NCBI RefSeq assembly: GCF_004362975.1
Contig: NZ_SNXO01000001.1
Span: 1-64,000, forward strand
Origin: Aminicella lysinilytica
GTDB taxonomy: Bacteria; Bacillota; Clostridia; Peptostreptococcales; Anaerovoracaceae
Reading direction: 5' to 3'
Length of the DNA stretch: 64,000 bases
Below the pieces are notes generated by a model that searched no databases, had not been told where the DNA came from, and worked only from the letters and a program-made list of their open reading frames with translations. Position 1 is the stretch's first letter. Every line of letters begins with the position of its first letter. The position numbers and the translations under genes are program-made. Positions 1 to 7,247 of the stretch are shown piece after piece.

Positions 1-27
1 TAAGTTGTTTAGATTATTATATGAATT

Positions 28-95
28 GAACCGCCGTATGCCGAACGGCATGTACGGTGGTGTGAGAGGGGCTACTTGCTAGCCCCTACTCGATT
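28..95 (+). mobile_element. group II intron 3' end (domains V and VI)
   Basis: Only the last part of the intron is in the window. Bases 30-61 fold into a domain-V-like hairpin: a 9-bp lower stem (ACCGCCGTA with TACGGTGGT), a 2-nt bulge and a short capped upper stem. Bases 64-91 then form a domain-VI hairpin (GAG, A, GGGGCTA paired with TAGCCCC, T, CTC) with a single bulged A at 88, as expected for the lariat branch point, 6-7 nt before a likely 3' splice site near 94-95. The intron-encoded reverse transcriptase should lie upstream, outside the window. The fold is read directly; the class of intron and whether it is active are unknown. Confidence 0.8.
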
Positions 96-168
96 ATGGA
101 CGATTGTTTATGGTTGTGCTAAAATATAGGAAGTAAATTTAAATACGAACTGGAAAGAAGGAATAAAT

Positions 169-720
169 ATGAAGAAAGAATACTGGTCGAACCTGGTAGT
201 TTCAATTATCTACATTTTACTGGGTACCATTCTGCTGATCCATCCGACCCAAGTCGGGAATACACTTTGCTATCTGCTGGCTGCTGCAGTGGGAGTTATG
301 GGAATCATCTACATTATGAGTTATATGATGACCACTGTGGAGACGCGTGTAGTTGAGAACGGTAACGGCTTCGCCTTCGGCGTAGTTCTCATCGTTCTGG
401 CAGTGTTCATTATAGCAAAGAAATCCCTGATAATCTCTCTGGTGCCGTTCATCTTTGGATTTATGATTACGGTAAAGGGAATATTAGGCATACAGAACGC
501 CATGAATCTGAAACGTTTCGGATATGGCAGTTTCAAGGGCAGTATCTGGGCAGCGATAATCGTTCTGATTTTCGGTCTGGTTGTAATGCTGTTCCCATTC
601 CAGACTGCCAATGTATTCTTCATGTTCATGGGCGTCGGCCTGATCCTCAGCGGCGTCATCGACATTCTGGCGAATCTTATGATTTCAAGGCAAATAGGAA
701 AGATGAAGAAAGAGGACTGA
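169..720 (+). CDS. HdeD/DUF308-family membrane protein
   Basis: A 183-residue integral membrane protein with about six hydrophobic helices arranged as two similar halves, the pattern of the HdeD (DUF308) family. In enteric bacteria HdeD is linked to acid resistance, but most relatives have no known function. The tail is basic and charged (RQIGKMKKED) and probably cytoplasmic. The start has a GAAGGA ribosome binding site 7 nt upstream. The gene sits between the intron end and the first structured RNA element, which begins directly after the stop codon, so the element would be part of this gene's mRNA 3' end if transcription reads through. Family call is good; function is not inferred. Confidence 0.8.
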   Translation: MKKEYWSNLVVSIIYILLGTILLIHPTQVGNTLCYLLAAAVGVMGIIYIMSYMMTTVETRVVENGNGFAFGVVLIVLAVFIIAKKSLIISLVPFIFGFMITVKGILGIQNAMNLKRFGYGSFKGSIWAAIIVLIFGLVVMLFPFQTANVFFMFMGVGLILSGVIDILANLMISRQIGKMKKED

Positions 721-1003
721 GAGGCAATGACCTGGCCGTTTGTCCTCGTGCGGTGGCAGCTATAATAGTCTCGCTCGCGAAGAACAGAATGTGCCGCGAA
801 CTCGGTGAAATAACCACAGTCTCCGGTGGAGACTGTGAAAGGAGAACTCTTCAGTGTAATCATATAAGTACGATTACACTGAAGAGTTCTCCTATATTTT
901 TATTTCACCTCAGACAGCGCGACAACATTAGTCTGTTCTTCCTGCTCGCTTGCGACTATCGCTGCTCTTCCTCCTGCGGAATCACGGCCAGGTCATGCCC
1001 CTC
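721..1003 (+). ncRNA. rod-shaped structured RNA element, copy 1
   Basis: A long nested inverted repeat starting 1 nt after the stop of the HdeD gene. Helices seen: 727-739/984-996 (13 bp), 756-760/961-965, 765-770/954-959, 779-787/933-941 (9 bp), 788-792/925-929, 804-813/900-909 (10 bp), a side hairpin 815-824/828-837 (10 bp) and an apical hairpin 841-861/872-892 (21 bp, perfect). Conserved unpaired words include GTCCTCGTGCG (742-752), CAGACAGCG (911-919) and CCTGCGGAATCAC near 973-985. The same helices with different sequences occur at 6087-6364 and 37649-37928, so pairing is conserved rather than sequence. A weaker conserved tail (GGTTGAAAGG) follows at about 1010. I do not recognise the family. 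Open reading frames inside are by-products of the hairpins. Confidence 0.7.
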
Positions 1004-1127
1004 AGCATGGTTGAAAGGGTCCTTGGTTTTGGACTTATCGTTTTCCGGTTTTGCTTAGTGGAACTACAGCAAGGGTTTTACCTAAAGGGCTAAAACCTTT
1101 AGTACTTAAAAGTTATTAAACAACGCT

Positions 1128-2873
1128 TTAGCGTGTGATTTCGGCGGTGGCGCCTGCCAGCCATTCTGCTACTTCCGGCTCCAGGAGCGGTGTCAGGATC
1201 TGGCGGACCCAGCTGTGGTAATCGTTGACCCAGGCAAGTTCATCGTCAGTGAGCTTCTCTACGGCGATAGCCTTGCGGTCGAAAGGACAGAGAGTCAGAG
1301 ACGTGAATCCATAGCGGCCATCATCCAGTTCTTCACTGAGGAGCAGATTCTCTAGGCGCACCCCAAACTCGTTCTCAATATAAACTCCCGGCTCATCAGA
1401 TGTGATCATTCCCGGAAGCATTGGAGCATCAGCATGATGAGTGGCAATATACTGCGGACCTTCATGGCAGCTGAGCATGTGGCCAACTCCATGACCGGTA
1501 CCGTGATTGAAATCCAGGTCTTCATCGCGCAGAGGCTTACGTGTCAGTATATCCAGATCATAGCCTGTAGTGCCTGCTTCGAAAGTTGCCGTAGACAGAG
1601 CGATGTGGGATTTCAGAACATAAGTATAATAATCCTTCATCTTCTGTGTAAGAGGTCCCAGAGCTATGGTGCGGGTAATATCAGTGGTACCTCCTTCGTA
1701 TTGGCCGCCGCTGTCCACCAGCAGCAGTCCTTCCGGCTTCAGCATAGCGTTGGTATCAGGCTGCGGATCGTAATGAACGATGGCACCGTTAGAATTGTAA
1801 CCGGAAATCGTCGGGAAACTCAGCTCGAAGGCCCCCTCGTCATAGCGGCACTGGTCCAGATAGGCCGCTGCAGACATTTCAGACTCCTTACCGGATCCGA
1901 CATTCTTGTCGAGCCAGTACATAAACCTGGCCATAGCCACGCCGTCCTTCACATGAGAATTTTCGAAACCCTTGATTTCTGTTGGGTTTTTCACAGCCTT
2001 CATCAGATCTACAGGCGTCGGCTCGGAAATGATCCTGACACCATCAGCCACGCAGCTCCGCAGAGCGAAGTTGGCGAAATCCTCATCCATCCAGAGAACC
2101 TCATCTGCAGACAATTTTGCCAGTTCATTATATATCTCATCATATTCCTTAAATTCAACAAAAGGCAGGCCGCGGCGTATATCCTCGCATACAGCGCCAT
2201 CCATGACAAACAGCTGGGCTTTTTCGGCTGTGACCAAGGCGAAGGAAAAGAACACCGGCGTGTCTTCTACATCATTGCCGCGCAGGTTGAAAAGCCAGGC
2301 AACCTCTTCCAGCAAGTTGAACAAAACGCAGCTGGCGCCTTTGTCAGCCATGGCCTTGCGCACGTCGCGGAGCTTGTCTTCGGCGGACTTGCCCGTGATG
2401 TCAAGGGGCAGAGCACGGACCTTAGACGGGATAATAGCCGGACGTTCCGACCAGAACATGCCGACCAGATCTTTGTTCCATACTACGTCGACGCCGGGGA
2501 TGCTTTCATAAGCCCGGCCCTCGGTGGCACTGGCCAGACGGCCGTCGAAGCCAAGAACATAAGGGGCTTTTTTGCTCTCTAGATATTCTTGGATAGTCGG
2601 AACGCCGGGTTCGCCCATCTTCATGAGTTCGATGCCGGAGCCGGAAATCTGAGCGGCCGCCTGCAGGAAATATCTGCCGTCTGCCCACAGGAAAGCTTCG
2701 TTCTGGCTGATGACCAGAGTCCCGGCAGAACCGGAGAAGCCCGATACGAATTTACGGCACTTGAAGTAGTCGTTGACGTACTCTGAACCATGGAAATCCG
2801 TAGTGGGAATGATATAATAGTCGATGTTCTGCTCAGCCATTATCTGGCGCAGCGATATTAGTTCTTTCTTCAT
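1128..2873 (-). CDS. Xaa-Pro aminopeptidase (M24B family)
   Basis: A cytosolic metallopeptidase of 581 residues that removes N-terminal residues preceding proline. The length fits the long, three-domain aminopeptidase P class (two creatinase-N-like domains, then the M24 pita-bread domain). Metal ligands are visible in order: two aspartates in LLVDSGGQYEGGTTDIT (about residues 384-400), histidine in HGTGHGVGHML (about 459), glutamate in TSDEPGVYIEN (about 492) and glutamate in GVRLENLLL (about 506). The start chosen is the ATG at 2873, preceded by GGGAGGTC; an upstream extension in the same frame lacks a ribosome binding site and runs into the neighbour's leader. It probably serves peptide catabolism. 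It is convergent with the HdeD gene and RNA element copy 1. Confidence 0.9.
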   Translation of the reverse strand: MKKELISLRQIMAEQNIDYYIIPTTDFHGSEYVNDYFKCRKFVSGFSGSAGTLVISQNEAFLWADGRYFLQAAAQISGSGIELMKMGEPGVPTIQEYLESKKAPYVLGFDGRLASATEGRAYESIPGVDVVWNKDLVGMFWSERPAIIPSKVRALPLDITGKSAEDKLRDVRKAMADKGASCVLFNLLEEVAWLFNLRGNDVEDTPVFFSFALVTAEKAQLFVMDGAVCEDIRRGLPFVEFKEYDEIYNELAKLSADEVLWMDEDFANFALRSCVADGVRIISEPTPVDLMKAVKNPTEIKGFENSHVKDGVAMARFMYWLDKNVGSGKESEMSAAAYLDQCRYDEGAFELSFPTISGYNSNGAIVHYDPQPDTNAMLKPEGLLLVDSGGQYEGGTTDITRTIALGPLTQKMKDYYTYVLKSHIALSTATFEAGTTGYDLDILTRKPLRDEDLDFNHGTGHGVGHMLSCHEGPQYIATHHADAPMLPGMITSDEPGVYIENEFGVRLENLLLSEELDDGRYGFTSLTLCPFDRKAIAVEKLTDDELAWVNDYHSWVRQILTPLLEPEVAEWLAGATAEITR

Positions 2874-2922
2874 TTTGACCTCCCTTGCACGGCCGGAACA
2901 ACGCCGGCCCCGCCCGTAAACA

Positions 2923-3450
2923 TTATTTAAATAACTGCTTAGGCACTCTTTTGTCAATAACGTAGGCCACAATGCCGATACATATGCCTGCGCCGATACC
3001 GGAGAATACCAGGACCGGAAAATAAACGAACATTTTAATATTGGATACCACGAAGGCCGCCACCAGGAGCTGGCCCATGTTGTGAGCTACGCCGCCGGCC
3101 ATGCTTACGCCGATCATGGAGAATTTCCCTGTCTTCATGAGGAGCCACATTATGATTAGGCTGATGACGCCGCCGGCCAGGGAATAGAACATGGCGAAGA
3201 TGCCGCTGAACAAAAGTCCTGACAGGGCGATACGCATGAGGTTGATGGCCATGGCGTAGCGGAAATCCATTTCGTAGAGGGCTATGATGATGACCAGATT
3301 GGCTAGGCCCAGTTTGACGCCGGGAATGCCGACGCTGTATGGGATCAGAAATTCCACATAGGTGAAAATCAGTGCCAGAGTAGCATACATGGCACTCATA
3401 GTCAGGCGGCGGGTCCGCTGGGCGCTTTCGCTAATTTGAGATCGCGTCAT
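2923..3450 (-). CDS. Gx transporter family membrane protein
   Basis: A hydrophobic protein of 175 residues with about five or six membrane helices, matching the Gx transporter family (often annotated heptaprenyl diphosphate synthase component I, related in fold to ECF S-components). The ATG at 3450 is preferred because a GGAGG sequence lies 11 nt upstream; a GTG four codons earlier overlaps that ribosome binding site. The start overlaps the end of the NusG_II gene, so the two are translationally coupled. NusG_II, Gx-transporter and ApbE genes also cluster in flavin-based extracellular electron transfer loci, where homologues are called eetA/eetB; the substrate here is unknown. Family call is firm, role inferred. 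Confidence 0.8.
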   Translation of the reverse strand: MTRSQISESAQRTRRLTMSAMYATLALIFTYVEFLIPYSVGIPGVKLGLANLVIIIALYEMDFRYAMAINLMRIALSGLLFSGIFAMFYSLAGGVISLIIMWLLMKTGKFSMIGVSMAGGVAHNMGQLLVAAFVVSNIKMFVYFPVLVFSGIGAGICIGIVAYVIDKRVPKQLFK

Positions 3451-3802
3451 ACTTGTCGTCACCTCCCTCTATGGTAATTACTATTTTATTTGGCAGACAG
3501 ACTATGCTTTGATTGGTTTCATTGATCTTGCCTTTCTTGACGCACACCTGATTCTTACAATCAGAATAAGTCATTTGCACATAGCCGTCTTTTATGCTAA
3601 ACTTGTTCGTGTGTCCCTTGTGTTTGATCGTGACAGATTGATTACGTGACAGATCGTAGGAACCGTAGACTTTACCGCTTACAGTTACTACAGCCTTCTG
3701 GCCTGTGACGCTGCCGGCAATAGAAAGCCAGGACAGTCCCAGACCGAGGACTATCAATATTATGAATAAAACTATATCAGCTTTTTTGACTATCTTAAAC
3801 AT
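3431..3802 (-). CDS. NusG domain II-containing membrane-anchored protein
   Basis: A 123-residue protein with one N-terminal membrane helix (about residues 10-30) and an extracytoplasmic NusG_II-type beta domain. The family's cysteine pattern is visible: DCKNQVCVKKGKI followed by IVCLPNKIVI. Despite the name it is not the transcription factor NusG. Such proteins accompany Gx transporter and ApbE genes and are thought to take part in flavin- or membrane-linked redox systems. Its ATG (3802) has AAGGAG 5 nt upstream. The start codon lies only 24 bp from the divergent ATG of apbE, so there is no room for promoters between them. Confidence 0.8.
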   Translation of the reverse strand: MFKIVKKADIVLFIILIVLGLGLSWLSIAGSVTGQKAVVTVSGKVYGSYDLSRNQSVTIKHKGHTNKFSIKDGYVQMTYSDCKNQVCVKKGKINETNQSIVCLPNKIVITIEGGDDKYDAISN

Positions 3803-3826
3803 GAAAGCTCCTTATGAGGAAGTACT

Positions 3827-4843
3827 ATGAAAAAAATCATTTCCGCGGTATGCATCTGTGCTTTGACCGCCGTGCTAATTATACCACAGACCGGGTGTGT
3901 GGGAAAGACTGACAAGGTCACCCAGGAGAGTTTTTATTTCGACACCACCTGTTCCATTACTATCTATGATATGAAAGATATGAGCGAGGACAACGCCGGA
4001 AAGGCCATAGACAAGGCCTTCAAACAATGCTCCCGCTACGAGAACCTTTTGAGCAAGACCAAGAAAGGCTCAGACATTTATAAAATAAACCACGCAGGCG
4101 GAGCCCCTGTCAAGTGCGACAATGAGACCATAGAGTGCATCAGGGACGGGCTGAAGTATTGCAAGCTCTCCGGCGGCAAGTTCGATATTACCATCGGCAA
4201 GGTCAACGACCTGTGGGATTTCGAGACGGACGATCCTAAGTTGCCTGACGCGGCTGCAGTCAAGGCTGCCCTGCCATATGTGAATTACAAGCAGATACAT
4301 ATCAGCGGCAACACTGTGACTATGGGTACGACCAAGGGCGAAATCGACCTGGGCGGCATTGCCAAGGGCTTCATCGCGGATAAGGTCAGCGCCTATCTTA
4401 AGTCTATCGGCGTCACCAGCGCTATCATCAGTCTCGGCGGGAACATCGAGTGCATAGGCGACAAGTCCGGGCAGGATTTCAATATAGGCATAGAGAAGCC
4501 GTACTCCGACCAGAGCGAGATCGTCGGATCCACCGGCCTTAACAACGGCACAGTAGTTACATCGGGCGTTTACGAGCGCTATTTCAAATATAAGGGAAAG
4601 AAATATCATCATATACTCAACGTGAATACGGGTTATCCTGTAAGCACCGACGTTATCGGCGTCACTATCAAATCCAAGTGGGGCCATTCCGTAGACTGCG
4701 ACGGTCTGTCGACGACCTGCCTGATACTGGGCGAGAAGAAGGCCAAGAAGCTGATCGAAAGTCTGGACGGTTATGAGGCCTTGTTCATTCTGAAGAACGA
4801 TCAGATCGTCAAGACCAGCGGCTTCGATTTCGATGCAGATTAA
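3827..4843 (+). CDS. apbE: FAD:protein FMN transferase (ApbE), lipoprotein
   Basis: Transfers FMN from FAD to a threonine or serine of target redox proteins outside the cytoplasmic membrane. The 338-residue protein starts with a lipoprotein signal ending in IPQTGC, so Cys24 is the likely lipidated residue. Family motifs are present: GGKFDITIGKVNDLWDF, GEIDLGGIAKGF, ISLGGNIECIG, the HHILNVNTGYPV segment and DCDGLSTTCLILG. A GAGGAAG ribosome binding site precedes the ATG. It is divergent from the NusG_II and Gx genes with a 24-bp gap; together they form a flavinylation or electron-transfer set. No obvious flavinylation substrate (RnfG- or NqrC-like FMN-binding domain) is present in the window. 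Confidence 0.92.
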   Translation: MKKIISAVCICALTAVLIIPQTGCVGKTDKVTQESFYFDTTCSITIYDMKDMSEDNAGKAIDKAFKQCSRYENLLSKTKKGSDIYKINHAGGAPVKCDNETIECIRDGLKYCKLSGGKFDITIGKVNDLWDFETDDPKLPDAAAVKAALPYVNYKQIHISGNTVTMGTTKGEIDLGGIAKGFIADKVSAYLKSIGVTSAIISLGGNIECIGDKSGQDFNIGIEKPYSDQSEIVGSTGLNNGTVVTSGVYERYFKYKGKKYHHILNVNTGYPVSTDVIGVTIKSKWGHSVDCDGLSTTCLILGEKKAKKLIESLDGYEALFILKNDQIVKTSGFDFDAD

Positions 4844-4933
4844 GGAAATCTTAATTTTACCTAAAAATTCAATGAATCCAGTGGACTAATCGGCAGATAC
4901 GTGTATACTGGTCAATGGAAAAGAGGAGTATGT

Positions 4934-6085
4934 ATGAGCAAAACCAAGAATAAAACCAAGCATCCTGTGTTTGCGGTTATAACCCGCATATGGTCCCTGC
5001 TGTTTCTGGCAGCATCGGGCGGCATCGCGTACCTTATGTATTATGCGGACATTCTGCCGGCCAAATACCAGTACGGCGGGTACGCCGCCATTGGGGTATG
5101 CTTTTTGATATTGTTTCCGGCTTTGTTTTTCAAAAGGTTCAAAATGTCCCGCAAGGTAATTTGTCTGGTTTTGTCAATTGCCCTGGTGGGCTGTTATGCT
5201 TACGGTGGCAATTATCTTTACAAGACGGTGAAGTTTTTCTCTAAGATAACCAAGATAAATACTGCTGACAGCAGCCTGGCCAAGCGCGTCAGCGTTACGG
5301 ACGATTCATATAACATTTACATCAGCGGCATCGATATCACTGGAAATATTGACACAGTCTCGCGGTCTGACGTGAATATGATAGTCACGGTCAACCCTAA
5401 GACTCATAAGATCCTGCTGACTTCGATCCCGCGGGACTATCTGATCAAGCTGCCAAGCGCCAACTATGCTTCCGACAAGCTGACTCATACAGGCGCCTAC
5501 GGCATAGACGACACTCTCGGCGCAGTGGAAGATCTCCTGGGCATCGATATGAATTATTATGTGAAGGTAAATTATTCGACAGTGTTGAAGCTGGTGGATT
5601 CCATCGGCGGCATTGATGTGAATTCTGATTATACATTTACGACCAGCGGCATGAAGTCTATCTACACATTCAACAAAGGCATGAACCACCTGAACGGCAA
5701 GCAGGCTCTGGCTTTCGCCCGGGAGCGTCATTCTTTCCCTGACGGCGATATCCAGCGCAATAAAAATCAGCAGAAGGTAATGCAGGCTGTTCTGAAGAAG
5801 GTCAGCTCCAGCAAGACGCTGATCATGAAGTATTCTGATATCCTCGGGGGTATCCAGGATTATATGAAGACTAATTTCACCGGCACGGAAATCAGGGATC
5901 TGATCAAGATGCAGGTTCGCGATATGCCGAATTGGAAAATCACCAAGCAGAATATGGTGGGTACTGATTCTACTGAGTTCTGCTACTCGACGGGTGCTGA
6001 TCAGGAGGTTTCTGTGGTCGTGCCTGACGCCACGAGTATGGAGAAGGCAGTTACGAAGATCAAGCAGGTGGAGTCCGGAAAATAA
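4934..6085 (+). CDS. LytR-CpsA-Psr (LCP) family cell wall polymer ligase
   Basis: Membrane-anchored enzyme of 383 residues that attaches teichoic acid-like or capsular polymers from undecaprenyl carriers to peptidoglycan. About three hydrophobic segments occupy the first ~100 residues, followed by the extracellular LCP domain with the diphosphate-binding arginines and aspartates in SRSDVNMIVTVNPKTHKILL, TSIPRDYLI and FARERHSFPDGDIQRNKNQQ. The ATG at 4934 has AGAGGAGTA immediately upstream; an upstream in-frame start has none. RNA element copy 2 starts within 2 nt of its stop codon. A second LCP gene lies at 32557-33861. Confidence 0.9.
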   Translation: MSKTKNKTKHPVFAVITRIWSLLFLAASGGIAYLMYYADILPAKYQYGGYAAIGVCFLILFPALFFKRFKMSRKVICLVLSIALVGCYAYGGNYLYKTVKFFSKITKINTADSSLAKRVSVTDDSYNIYISGIDITGNIDTVSRSDVNMIVTVNPKTHKILLTSIPRDYLIKLPSANYASDKLTHTGAYGIDDTLGAVEDLLGIDMNYYVKVNYSTVLKLVDSIGGIDVNSDYTFTTSGMKSIYTFNKGMNHLNGKQALAFARERHSFPDGDIQRNKNQQKVMQAVLKKVSSSKTLIMKYSDILGGIQDYMKTNFTGTEIRDLIKMQVRDMPNWKITKQNMVGTDSTEFCYSTGADQEVSVVVPDATSMEKAVTKIKQVESGK

Positions 6086-6086
6086 G

Positions 6087-6364
6087 GCTATAATTCCGCT
6101 ATGCTGGTCCTCGTGCGCAGGCAGTCATATAGCCTCACTCGCGAAGAACAGAATGTGCTGCGAACTCAGCGAAATAACACAGTTTCCTGTGGAAACTGTA
6201 AAAGGAGAATTCCTCGGTGTAATCATACAAGTATGATTACACATTCGGCCTTCTCCTTTTTTATTATTTCGCTTCAGACAGCGCAGCACATTTGTCTGTT
6301 CTTCCTGCTCGTCTGCGGCTATGACTGCACTTGCTCCTGCGGAATCGCATAGCGGAATCATAGC
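6087..6364 (+). ncRNA. rod-shaped structured RNA element, copy 2
   Basis: Second copy of the element seen at 721-1003, beginning directly after the LCP stop codon. Helices: 6093-6104/6347-6358 (12 bp), 6121-6128/6321-6328 plus 6131-6134/6317-6320, 6143-6151/6296-6304 (9 bp), 6152-6162/6282-6292 (11 bp), 6168-6177/6264-6273 (10 bp), side hairpin 6179-6187/6191-6199, and apical hairpin 6217-6228/6231-6242 with flanking AAGGAGAA/TTCTCCTT. The conserved boxes GTCCTCGTGCG, CTCACTCGCGAAG, CAGACAGCG and CTCCTGCGGAATCGC occupy the same places as in copy 1. The downstream tail CTTGGTTGAAAG (about 6369-6380) also matches copy 1. It separates the convergent LCP and uspA genes. Confidence 0.72.
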
Positions 6365-6443
6365 TCGCCTTGGTTGAAAGATACTTGAGTTTTAGCTTTA
6401 ATAGCCGAGGCTTTATTGCGTAGTATTAATGCTAGAATTCTTG

Positions 6444-6854
6444 CTATAATTCCGCTTTCTCTTCGGGTAGTACTACTACCGGGATGTGGGCGTATTTTAT
6501 AAGATGAACGGATACTGAGCCCAGGAACATTGAGATTCCTTTATGGGTGCGCTTGACGATGACGATCACGTCTATGGCGTTCTGCTTGGCGTATTTCAGG
6601 ATCGTATTGCCGGCAACTCCGAATTTGACTGCCTTAGTCACCTGGTAATCCGACAGTTTCTCAGCTACCTGATCCAGTACGGCCATTGATTCTTTCTCCA
6701 TCCGGTCGAAGAAGACCTGACTTGTAGTGTCCACATCTTCGCGGACGGTCAGCAGTGTGATTTCCACACGATCAGGATGATAGATGGTTTTTATGGCATC
6801 TACCGCCTCGATGCTTCTGTCACTTCCGTCTATAGGTATCAATAATTTTTTCAT
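6444..6854 (-). CDS. universal stress protein, UspA family
   Basis: A 136-residue single-domain UspA protein of the adenine-nucleotide-binding alpha/beta fold. N-terminal LLIPIDGSDRSIEAVDAI and a C-terminal MFLGSVSVHLIKYAHIPVVV segment match the family; the usual G-2X-G-9X-G(S/T) ATP motif is partly present as GS-VS. Such proteins are induced by starvation or stress, usually with no known partner. The start has an AGAGGTG site upstream. It is the last gene of a possible minus-strand run with crcB and the MocR regulator (12-nt gaps), which may be coincidental. Confidence 0.85.
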   Translation of the reverse strand: MKKLLIPIDGSDRSIEAVDAIKTIYHPDRVEITLLTVREDVDTTSQVFFDRMEKESMAVLDQVAEKLSDYQVTKAVKFGVAGNTILKYAKQNAIDVIVIVKRTHKGISMFLGSVSVHLIKYAHIPVVVLPEEKAEL

Positions 6855-6866
6855 TTTTACACCTCT

Positions 6867-7235
6867 TTATCTCACTGCCAGTTGCCCAAGTACCACGCCG
6901 CCAAGGCACAGCACCACGCTGAGCACTGCGTAGATCACAGCTATAAACGTATCGCCGGCCTGGAGCAGTCCCACGGTTTCCAGAGAAAAACTTGAGAATG
7001 TTGTGAAGCCGCCGCAGAGGCCGACCTTCAGGAACAAAACCAGCCGTGGATTGAAATGTCCGCTTTTAATGGCAAGGGCCGTAATGTAGCCGATGCAGAA
7101 AGCACCGAATATGTTGATGAGCAGCGTCATGACCGGCAAGCCATTCTGCGGCCGCAGAGGGACCATGCCCAGCAGATAGCGGCCGATAGCGCCGCCCGCT
7201 CCGCCGAGTCCGACGAATAAACAATCAATTATCAA
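6867..7235 (-). CDS. crcB: fluoride channel CrcB/Fluc
   Basis: A four-helix membrane protein of 122 residues that exports fluoride as a dual-topology dimer. The conserved signature GGFTTFSSFS (about residues 75-84) and the helix-2 asparagine motif NIFGAF (about residues 41-46) are present, and the length is typical. Only one crcB is seen, so a homodimer is expected. No fluoride riboswitch is visible upstream, where the MocR gene ends 12 nt before the start; expression probably comes from read-through or from within that gene. AGGAGGTAAG precedes the ATG. Confidence 0.9.
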   Translation of the reverse strand: MIIDCLFVGLGGAGGAIGRYLLGMVPLRPQNGLPVMTLLINIFGAFCIGYITALAIKSGHFNPRLVLFLKVGLCGGFTTFSSFSLETVGLLQAGDTFIAVIYAVLSVVLCLGGVVLGQLAVR

Positions 7236-7247
7236 TAAACTTACCTC

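Noticed and set aside
721-1003. Simple intrinsic terminator between convergent genes
   Set aside because: The structure is far longer than a terminator, has conserved unpaired boxes and recurs three times with compensatory changes.
753-1058. Open reading frame inside RNA element copy 1
   Set aside because: It is read across hairpins, has no ribosome binding site, and the equivalent frame is not conserved in copies 2 and 3.
1434-2582. 382-codon plus-strand frame opposite the aminopeptidase
   Set aside because: Antisense shadow of a gene with clear catalytic motifs; no family features and no ribosome binding site.
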